The position numbers and the translations under genes were made by a program. The notes below the pieces were generated by a model, which did no database searches, was not told where the DNA came from, and saw nothing but the letters and a program-made list of their open reading frames with translations. A DNA stretch of 20,470 nucleotides from positions 5,413 to 25,882 of the forward strand of contig DMNK01000158.1 in NCBI GenBank assembly GCA_003453695.1, written 5' to 3'. Below are positions 14,404 through 20,470 of this stretch, in pieces (position 1 is the stretch's first letter; every line of letters starts with the position of its first letter). The DNA comes from Acidimicrobiaceae bacterium (lineage in GTDB: Bacteria; Actinomycetota; Acidimicrobiia; Acidimicrobiales; UBA8190).

Positions 14404-14418
14404 GCCGGCGCCGCCGGC
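14404..14418 (+). repeat. Short perfect hairpin between pdxS and pdxT
   Basis: GCCGGC (14404-14409) and GCCGGC (14413-14418) are self-complementary copies around GCC. The 54-base gap may use it to set the pdxS:pdxT ratio, but in DNA this GC-rich such a hairpin may arise by chance. Confidence 0.2.
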
Positions 14419-14434
14419 AACGAGGTGCCCCCAG

Positions 14435-15043
14435 GTGCTGGTGGGCGTCCTGGCGCTCCAGGGCGACGTCGGCGAGCACCTGGCCGCCCTCGCTGACCTC
14501 GGCGTCCGGGCTCGTGGCGTCCGTCGTCCCGAGGACCTGCCCGGCCTCGACGCCCTGATCCTCCCCGGTGGCGAGTCCACCACCATGTCGGTGCTGCTCG
14601 AGTCCTCGGGGTTGGCCGAGCCCCTGCGCAAAGAGCTCGACGGCGGGCTTCCCGCCTTCGGCACGTGCGCGGGGATGATCCTCATGGCCACCTCGGTGTC
14701 GGGCGGTCGCCCCGACCAGCGCACCTATGGCGCCGTGGACATCGGCGTGCGCCGCAACGGCTTCGGCCGGCAGCTCGCCTCCTTCGAGAGCGACCTCGAC
14801 GTGCCCGTGCTCGAAGGAGGACCGCTGCACGCCGTCTTCATCCGCGCCCCGCTCGTGGACCGGGTGGGGGAGGACGTCGACGTGCTGGCGACGATCGAGC
14901 ATCCGGCCGCCTACGACGGCTCGGTCGTTCCCGTGCTGTGCCGGCAGGGCCCGGTGCTGGTGTCGGCCTTCCATCCGGAGCTGACCGCCGACCGGCGCCT
15001 GCACGCCTTGTTCCTGTCGATGATCGAAGAGAGAGGACGGTAA
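14435..15043 (+). CDS. pdxT: Pyridoxal 5'-phosphate synthase glutaminase subunit
   Basis: A 202-residue class I glutamine amidotransferase that hydrolyses glutamine and channels ammonia to PdxS. The nucleophile is C78 in GTCAGM and the rest of the triad is H180 and E182 in FHPEL. The oxyanion and glutamine-binding loop PGGEST is at residues 44-49. The N-terminus VGVLALQGDVGEH is the PdxT signature. GTG 14435 is preceded by GAGG at 14422-14425, a normal spacing. Length is typical. The gene follows pdxS and is only 3 bases before yebC, so the three are probably one operon. Confidence 0.96.
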   Translation: MLVGVLALQGDVGEHLAALADLGVRARGVRRPEDLPGLDALILPGGESTTMSVLLESSGLAEPLRKELDGGLPAFGTCAGMILMATSVSGGRPDQRTYGAVDIGVRRNGFGRQLASFESDLDVPVLEGGPLHAVFIRAPLVDRVGEDVDVLATIEHPAAYDGSVVPVLCRQGPVLVSAFHPELTADRRLHALFLSMIEERGR

Positions 15044-15046
15044 GAC

Positions 15047-15799
15047 ATGTCGGGCCACTCCAAGTGGGCCACCACCAAGCACCGCAAAGCAGCGGTGGAC
15101 AAGGCCAGGGCCAAGGTGTTCGCCAAGGTCATCCGCCAGCTCGAGGTGGCGGCCCGAGAGGGCGGCGGCGACATCACCGCCAATGCCACCCTGCGGACGA
15201 TGTTCGACAAGGCGCGTGCCGCCTCCGTGCCCCTCGACACCATCGAGCGGGCCATCAAGCGCGGCACAGGCGACCTGGAGGGCGTGCGATACGAGCCCGT
15301 GACCTACGAGGGGTACGCCCCGGGCGGGGTGGCCGTCATCGTCGAGGCGCTGACCGACAACCGCAACCGCACCGGCGCCGAGGTGCGCAACGTCTTCAGC
15401 CGGGGGGGCGGATCGACCGCCGAGCCCGGGTCGGTGTCGTGGCAGTTCGCCCGCAAGGGCCAGATCCAGCTCGACCGGTCCCTCGACGAGGACGCCATCA
15501 TGGAGGTGGGGCTGGAGGCGGGGGCCGAGGCCCTCTCCGACGAGGGAGAGGGCTGGGTCCTCACCACCGCACCCGCCGACCTCGCCGCCGTGCGGGACGC
15601 GCTGGCCACGGCGGGCATGACCCCGGAGTCCGCCGAGCTGGCCCTGGTCGCCACCACCACCGTGCCCTTGGCGGAGGAATCGGAGGCCAAGAAGGTGCTC
15701 CGCCTCCTCGAGTCCCTCGACGACCTGGACGACGTCCAGAACGTGTGGTCGAACTTCGACATCCCCGACGACATCCTGGCGGCGGCGGCCGCCGACTGA
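15047..15799 (+). CDS. yebC: YebC/PmpR/TACO1-family protein
   Basis: A 250-residue member of the YebC/TACO1 family. It begins with the diagnostic MSGHSKWATTKHRKAAVDKA and carries the conserved EGYAPGGVAVIVEALTDNRNRT block at about 90-110. Members have been described both as DNA-binding regulators (PmpR) and as ribosome-associated factors helping translation through difficult proline-rich stretches. Which applies here is not shown by the sequence. The three-domain length is typical, and the acidic C-terminal region is normal for the family. The ATG lies 3 bases after pdxT, with a purine-rich GAGAGGA site at the end of pdxT. Its place between pdxST and ruvC matches the mycobacterial order. Confidence 0.95.
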   Translation: MSGHSKWATTKHRKAAVDKARAKVFAKVIRQLEVAAREGGGDITANATLRTMFDKARAASVPLDTIERAIKRGTGDLEGVRYEPVTYEGYAPGGVAVIVEALTDNRNRTGAEVRNVFSRGGGSTAEPGSVSWQFARKGQIQLDRSLDEDAIMEVGLEAGAEALSDEGEGWVLTTAPADLAAVRDALATAGMTPESAELALVATTTVPLAEESEAKKVLRLLESLDDLDDVQNVWSNFDIPDDILAAAAAD

Positions 15800-15809
15800 C
15801 GGCTCTCGG

Positions 15810-15837
15810 CGCCGCCACCCCGGATCGGCAGGCGGCG
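15810..15837 (+). terminator. GC-rich inverted repeat between yebC and ruvC
   Basis: CGCCGCC (15810-15816) pairs with GGCGGCG (15831-15837) around a 14-base loop in the 81-base gap. It may end the pdxS-pdxT-yebC transcript just before the ruvC promoter. No T-tract; weak evidence. Confidence 0.25.
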
Positions 15838-15867
15838 GCGGTCCACCCTCCTGTCGCGGCCCGTTGC

Positions 15868-15873
15868 TAGGGT
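15868..15873 (+). promoter_or_regulatory. Candidate -10 element for leaderless ruvC
   Basis: TAGGGT is followed by exactly 7 bases (CGAACGC) and then ATG 15881, with no ribosome site. TTGC directly before the hexamer gives a partial extended -10 look. It has the same geometry as the pimA and pdxS boxes. Confidence 0.5.
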
Positions 15874-15880
15874 CGAACGC

Positions 15881-16390
15881 ATGTTCGTGCTGGGCATCGA
15901 CCCCGGCCTGTCCCGGTGCGGCTACGGCGGGGTGCGCCGTCGCGGCTCCGACCTGCACGCCGTGGTGGGCGGGGTCGTCCGCACCGACACCGCGCTCGAG
16001 CTGCCCGAGCGCCTGCGCCTGCTGCACGCCGAGCTGCGCGCCCTCGTGACCGAGTGCGAGCCCGACGCCGTGGTGGTCGAGCGGGTGCTCTTCCAGACCA
16101 ACGCCCGCACCGCCATGGCCACCGGCCAGGCCGCCGGGGTGGCCCTGCTGGCCGCATCGGAATCCGGGTGCCCCGTGGCCCAGTACTCCGCCAACGAGGT
16201 GAAGATGGCTGTCGTCGGCTACGGGGCCGCCACCAAGGAGCAGGTGCAGCGCATGGTGGCCGCCGTCCTCGGCCTGGGAGACCCGCCCCGCCCGCCCGAC
16301 GTTGCCGACGCCCTGGCCCTCGCCGTGTGCCATCTCGGCGCCGGGCGCCTGCGCCAGGCGCTGCAGGCGGCCACGGGAAGCGCCCGGTGA
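15881..16390 (+). CDS. ruvC: Crossover junction endodeoxyribonuclease RuvC
   Basis: A 169-residue Holliday junction resolvase of the RNase H fold, cutting symmetrically related strands at recombination crossovers. The four metal-binding carboxylates are in place: D7 (GIDPG), E67 (VVERVLF), D140 and D143 (PPDVADALALAVCH). The segment QTNARTAMATGQAAG and YSANEVK are family signatures. ATG 15881 starts exactly at the homology and lies 7 bases behind a TAGGGT box. It is the first gene of ruvC-ruvA-ruvB, with ruvA 13 bases after its stop. Confidence 0.97.
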   Translation: MFVLGIDPGLSRCGYGGVRRRGSDLHAVVGGVVRTDTALELPERLRLLHAELRALVTECEPDAVVVERVLFQTNARTAMATGQAAGVALLAASESGCPVAQYSANEVKMAVVGYGAATKEQVQRMVAAVLGLGDPPRPPDVADALALAVCHLGAGRLRQALQAATGSAR

Positions 16391-16403
16391 GCGGAGGAGC
16401 ACG

Positions 16404-17003
16404 GTGATCGGGTGGTTGCGAGGCCGCGTCGTGGCTCGCCTCGCCGACGGCGAGCTCCTGCTCGACGTGTCGGGCGTCGGGTACCGGGTCAGTGTGCCGG
16501 CACCGCTGCTGGCGGCCGTCGGCGCCGACGGCGAGGAGCTGGCGCTGCACGTCCACACCCACGTGCGGGAGGACGCCATCGTGCTGTACGGCTTCGACAG
16601 CATCGAGGCGCGCCGCTGCTTCGAGGCACTGCTCGCCGCCCACGGCGTGGGCCCGGCCCTGGCCCTGGCGGTGCTGTCCATGCTCAGCCCCCCCGACCTG
16701 GCGCGAGCCGTGCTCGAGGAGGACCTCGACGTGCTGTGCAGCGTCCCCGGCGTGGGGCGCAAGACGGCGGCCCGGCTCGTGCTCGACCTTCGCTCCCGGC
16801 TCCAGGTCCCCGACCTCGCCGAGCGCTCGGTGCCGGGTTCGAACGGCGCCGTCCCCGGTGTCCGCCAGGACGTGCGTGCCGCCTTGGCCGAGCTCGGCTA
16901 CGGGCCCGACGAGATCCGCCAGGCCCTGGTGGGCCTGCCCGACGACGGGCCCGTGGAGGACGTGCTCCGCCTGGCGCTGCGCGAGCTGGCAGCGGCGCGG
17001 TGA
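16404..17003 (+). CDS. ruvA: Holliday junction branch migration protein RuvA
   Basis: A 199-residue DNA-binding subunit that forms tetramers on four-way junctions and loads RuvB. The OB-fold domain I starts [20 protein letters not shown] and includes [11 protein letters not shown]. Domain II has the two helix-hairpin-helix motifs, [14 protein letters not shown] and [13 protein letters not shown]. The C-terminal UBA-like domain III that contacts RuvB is present ([17 protein letters not shown]). GTG 16404 is chosen because the family N-terminus begins there and GGAGGAG lies at 16393-16399; the open frame upstream to 16302 is inside ruvC. Ten bases separate it from ruvB. Confidence 0.97.
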   Translation: MIGWLRGRVVARLADGELLLDVSGVGYRVSVPAPLLAAVGADGEELALHVHTHVREDAIVLYGFDSIEARRCFEALLAAHGVGPALALAVLSMLSPPDLARAVLEEDLDVLCSVPGVGRKTAARLVLDLRSRLQVPDLAERSVPGSNGAVPGVRQDVRAALAELGYGPDEIRQALVGLPDDGPVEDVLRLALRELAAAR

Positions 17004-17013
17004 GGGAGCGGCC

Positions 17014-18096
<1,083 letters not shown>

Positions 18097-18138
18097 GGGC
18101 CGGCACCGCTGGTCCACTCCTGCACGTTCCCCCGGCAC

Positions 18139-18152
18139 GCGCCGTGTGGCGC
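18139..18152 (+). terminator. Small hairpin after ruvB
   Basis: GCGCC and GGCGC pair perfectly around a GTGT loop in the 122-base gap between ruvB and yajC, about 25 bases before the yajC promoter box. The stem is short and there is no T-tract; listed only as a possible transcript end. Confidence 0.2.
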
Positions 18153-18176
18153 CCGCTGCTCGGAGGGTCCCTGGGC

Positions 18177-18182
18177 TAGGGT
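18177..18182 (+). promoter_or_regulatory. Candidate -10 element for yajC-secD-secF
   Basis: TAGGGT lies 36 bases before ATG 18219. A transcript from about 18189 would carry a leader of roughly 30 nt with a GGAG site near 18202. Unlike the leaderless boxes upstream, this one leaves room for a conventional ribosome site. Confidence 0.4.
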
Positions 18183-18218
18183 CTTGCGTTCGGAAAAGAG
18201 CCGGAGCAACCCCGTTCC

Positions 18219-18746
18219 ATGGACCTTCTCGCCGTCGCGCTGGTGGCGGCCTCGTCGAAAACGACTTCGCCCTCTGCAGGGAGCAGCGCTGCGTCGCTGA
18301 TCTTCATCGTCATCATCGGCCTGGCCGCCTACTTCCTGTTCATCCGGCCCCGTTCCGCCGCAGCACGGCGTCAGCGTGAGACGCTGCAGGAGATCGTCCC
18401 CGGCGACGAGGTGCTGACCGGGGCGGGGATCTTCGGCACCGTGCTGGACGTCATGGAGGACCGGGTCACCATCGAGACCGCCCCCGGCACCCGGATCACC
18501 GTGCTGCGCTCGACCATCGCCCGGCGCATCACCCCCGAGACCGAGGCCCCCGAGGAGAGCTGGACCGACGAGGACGAGCACGCCGCCCATCACGAGCTCG
18601 AGGGCGGCGCCGACCACAGCGGCACCGCCTTCGAGGGCTCTGCCGACGCCGAGGGGCACAACGGGTCCCGCACCGATGCCGAGCCGGGGACCGACGCCCC
18701 CGACGACGACGCCGGCGCCCGGCACGACGGGGAGGACCAGCCGTGA
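18219..18746 (+). CDS. yajC: Preprotein translocase accessory subunit YajC, with acidic tail
   Basis: A 175-residue single-span membrane protein that associates with SecDF and the SecYEG channel. The membrane helix is about residues 26-42 (LIFIVIIGLAAYFLFIRP), followed by the family core RRQRETLQEIVPGDEVLTGAGIFGTV and RITVLRSTIARRI. Typical YajC proteins have about 85-110 residues; this one carries an extra 70-residue tail rich in Glu, Asp, His and Gly. Such tails occur in actinobacterial YajC. The start follows a TAGGGT promoter box with a leader. Its stop overlaps secD by GTGA, so the three Sec genes are one unit. Confidence 0.94.
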   Translation: MDLLAVALVAASSKTTSPSAGSSAASLIFIVIIGLAAYFLFIRPRSAAARRQRETLQEIVPGDEVLTGAGIFGTVLDVMEDRVTIETAPGTRITVLRSTIARRITPETEAPEESWTDEDEHAAHHELEGGADHSGTAFEGSADAEGHNGSRTDAEPGTDAPDDDAGARHDGEDQP

Positions 18747-20272
18747 AGCGCCCCCTCGTGGTCAGCCTGCTCGCCACCCTGGTGATCACGCTGGCCGCCT
18801 TCGGTGCCGCCCTGGGAGCCCGCTGGTCACCCAAGCTGGGGCTCGACCTGGCCGGGGGGTCGCAGGTCGTCTACCAGCCGGCGCACCGGATCAGCACGGC
18901 CAACATGAACACCACCGTCGACATCATCCGCAACCGTGTCGACGCCGCGGGCGTGTCGGGGGCGACGGTGAGCTCCCAAGGCGGGGACGTGGTCGTGCAG
19001 CTGCCCGGCATCAGGAACCCGCAGTCGGTCATCAACTTGATAGGCGAGACCGCCCAGCTCCAGTTCCGTCCGGTGCTGTGCCTGGCCGGGCCGGCGCCCA
19101 CCAAGACGGCCACGGCCACCCCGGGACTACCCGGCTCGTGCTCGTCGAGCCAGTACTCGCTTCAGGCACCCAACCTGACGGTGTCGCCCAGCTCCACGGC
19201 GTCGGGCGGCTACAACACCAACCTGTCGAGCATCCCGGCCGACCCGGCGCTGTCCAAGTCGCCCACCACGTCCCCGCAGTACAACGACACCCATCCCGCT
19301 GACAACGTCCTGGTGCCGATCCAAGGCGCAGGAGGCGACCGCTACCTCCTCGGGCCGACCGCCCTCACCGGCACCGCCATCTCCCCCGGCTCCGCCGTGG
19401 GTCAGTTCGTGGGCGGAGCCTGGGTGGTGAACGTGAGCCTGACCTCGTCGGGCTCTCCCAAGTGGGACGCCCTGGCGCAGAAGTACTTCCACCAGCTCAT
19501 CGGCATCGACCTGGACGGCAGCGTGCAGTCGGCACCTCTCACGCAGCCGACCAACGCCTCCTTCCAGTCGTTCGCCGGCAAGGTCCAGATCAGCGGCAAC
19601 TTCACCCAGACGAGCGCCCAGAACCTGGCCCTGGTGCTCAACTACGGCTCGCTGCCCGTGCCCCTCAAGCAGCTGGACAAGACCACGGTGTCGCCGACGC
19701 TGGGCAAGTCCTCCGTGAAGGCGGGGCTCGCCGCCGGCATCGGCGGGCTCGTGCTCGTGCTTCTGTACATGATCTTCTACTACCGGGCCCTGGGCGTGGT
19801 GGTGGTGTCGGGGCTGGTGCTCACCGCCGCGCTGTTGTGGGCGATCATCTCCGCCCTCGGACACACCTCGCTCAACCTCACCCTGGACCTGGCCGGCATC
19901 ACCGGGCTCATCGTGTCCGTCGGCATCACCGTCGACTCCTACATCGTGTACTTCGAACGGTTGAAGGACGAAGCGCGCGCCGGTCGCTCGGTGCGCACCA
20001 GCGTTGACAAGAGCTTCCGCGGTGCCTTCCGCACCGTGCTCGCCGCCGACCTGGTCTCGCTGGGCGCGGCGGTGGTGCTGTACCTGCTGTCTGTGGGCAC
20101 GGTGAAGGGCTTCGCCTTCTTCCTCGGGCTGTCCACACTGCTCGACCTCGGCATGACGCTCGCCTTCACCAGGCCGCTCGTCATCCTTCTCGGGCGCAGC
20201 CGGGCCGTCACCGACGCCCCCGTCATCGGCATCGCCCGGGGACTGGCATCCGAGCAGGGGTTGACGGCATGA
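18743..20272 (+). CDS. secD: Protein translocase subunit SecD
   Basis: A 509-residue RND-superfamily membrane protein that uses the proton gradient to help pull secreted proteins out of SecYEG. The N-terminal helix is residues 4-25, followed by LGLDLAGGSQ (D35, GG 38-39), the P1 head domain with VVQLPGI, and DGSVQSAPLTQP before the last membrane block. Five hydrophobic segments fill residues about 328-495. The RND signature is D398 in VGITVDSYIVYFERLKDE, equivalent to the conserved Asp of SecD helix 4. Between residues about 108 and 190 lies a Ser/Thr/Pro-rich insertion in the periplasmic-side domain. The GTG start overlaps the yajC stop (GTGA), with GGGGAGGA upstream. It pairs with secF. Confidence 0.95.
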   Translation: MKRPLVVSLLATLVITLAAFGAALGARWSPKLGLDLAGGSQVVYQPAHRISTANMNTTVDIIRNRVDAAGVSGATVSSQGGDVVVQLPGIRNPQSVINLIGETAQLQFRPVLCLAGPAPTKTATATPGLPGSCSSSQYSLQAPNLTVSPSSTASGGYNTNLSSIPADPALSKSPTTSPQYNDTHPADNVLVPIQGAGGDRYLLGPTALTGTAISPGSAVGQFVGGAWVVNVSLTSSGSPKWDALAQKYFHQLIGIDLDGSVQSAPLTQPTNASFQSFAGKVQISGNFTQTSAQNLALVLNYGSLPVPLKQLDKTTVSPTLGKSSVKAGLAAGIGGLVLVLLYMIFYYRALGVVVVSGLVLTAALLWAIISALGHTSLNLTLDLAGITGLIVSVGITVDSYIVYFERLKDEARAGRSVRTSVDKSFRGAFRTVLAADLVSLGAAVVLYLLSVGTVKGFAFFLGLSTLLDLGMTLAFTRPLVILLGRSRAVTDAPVIGIARGLASEQGLTA

Positions 20273-20470
20273 CGACCACCGTCGACGAGGCACTGGCACC
20301 GGCGCCCCGGCGCCACAACGCCCTGGTGCGCCTGTACCGCGGGGAGACCTCCTTCGACTTCGTGGGCCGCCGGCGGCTGTGGTACCTGCTCTCGGGCATC
20401 GTCATCGCCGCGGGACTCGTCTCGCTGAGCACGCGCGGGCTCAACCTGGGCATCGACTTCAAGGGCGGCA
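20269..20470 (+). CDS. secF: Protein translocase subunit SecF, N-terminal fragment
   Basis: The 5' end of secF, cut by the window edge after about 67 codons. The ATG overlaps the secD stop (ATGA). The fragment shows the SecF start pattern: YRGETSFDFVGRRRLWYLLS, then the first membrane helix (SGIVIAAGLVSLS) and GLNLGIDFKGG, the SecF counterpart of the D-GG motif of SecD. Together with SecD it forms the proton-driven export motor. Function is certain by sequence and context; the rest of the gene is outside the window. Confidence 0.94.
   Translation, partial: MTTTVDEALAPAPRRHNALVRLYRGETSFDFVGRRRLWYLLSGIVIAAGLVSLSTRGLNLGIDFKGG

Noticed and set aside
13241..16762. A 1173-codon open frame on the minus strand
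   Set aside because: It runs antisense to pdxS, pdxT, yebC, ruvC and part of ruvA, all of which have clear catalytic motifs. Long antisense frames are expected from GC-rich codon bias, and the translation is low in complexity with no domain.

Overview
The window is a GC-rich, gene-dense stretch of a bacterial chromosome, almost certainly from an actinomycete-type organism (Actinomycetota). My best guess is an Acidimicrobiia-like lineage rather than Mycobacterium or Streptomyces. The backbone order thrS - HIT (Ap4A phosphorylase type) - pgsA - patA-like acyltransferase - pimA - pdxS - pdxT - yebC - ruvC - ruvA - ruvB - yajC - secD - secF is the order known around thrS to secF in Mycobacterium tuberculosis, with some genes missing and others inserted. 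GTG starts, 4-bp ATGA/GTGA overlaps and start codons directly behind TAnnnT boxes also fit this phylum. The class-level assignment is inference.

Region 1 (1-982): the 3' end of threonyl-tRNA synthetase overlaps a HIT-family nucleotide phosphorylase. Region 2 (983-5040): a structured leader precedes a secreted family 5 glycoside hydrolase, which converges on a reverse-strand EF-G-like GTPase (EF-G2 type). Region 3 (5093-12344): a phosphatidylinositol mannoside (PIM)-type lipid module holds a CDP-alcohol phosphatidyltransferase, a PatA-like acyltransferase and PimA. Between the last two sit four extra genes: a family 2 glycosyltransferase fused to a degenerate methyltransferase-like domain, a CmoB-like methyltransferase, a GT4 glycosyltransferase, and a reverse-strand, very basic protein of unknown function. 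Region 4 (12357-15799): a membrane M48 metallopeptidase, the two subunits of pyridoxal 5'-phosphate synthase, and a YebC/PmpR-type protein. Region 5 (15881-18096): the RuvC/RuvA/RuvB Holliday junction machinery. Region 6 (18219-20470): YajC, SecD and the start of SecF of the Sec translocon.

The genes form tight runs: thrS/HIT, pgsA/patA, GT2/methyltransferase/GT4, pdxS/pdxT/yebC, ruvCAB and yajC/secDF. Several runs begin at a start codon 7-9 nt behind a TAnnnT hexamer with no room for a Shine-Dalgarno sequence (pimA, M48, pdxS, ruvC and a 26-codon mini-ORF before the methyltransferase). This suggests leaderless transcription.

The most interesting parts are the glycan-modification genes inserted into the PIM-type module, the leaderless mini-ORF coupled to the methyltransferase, and the structured leader before the glycoside hydrolase. 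I saw no tRNA, rRNA, CRISPR array, insertion sequence or phage gene. No stretch over 300 bases lacks a gene; the longest gap is about 145 bases (983-1127).
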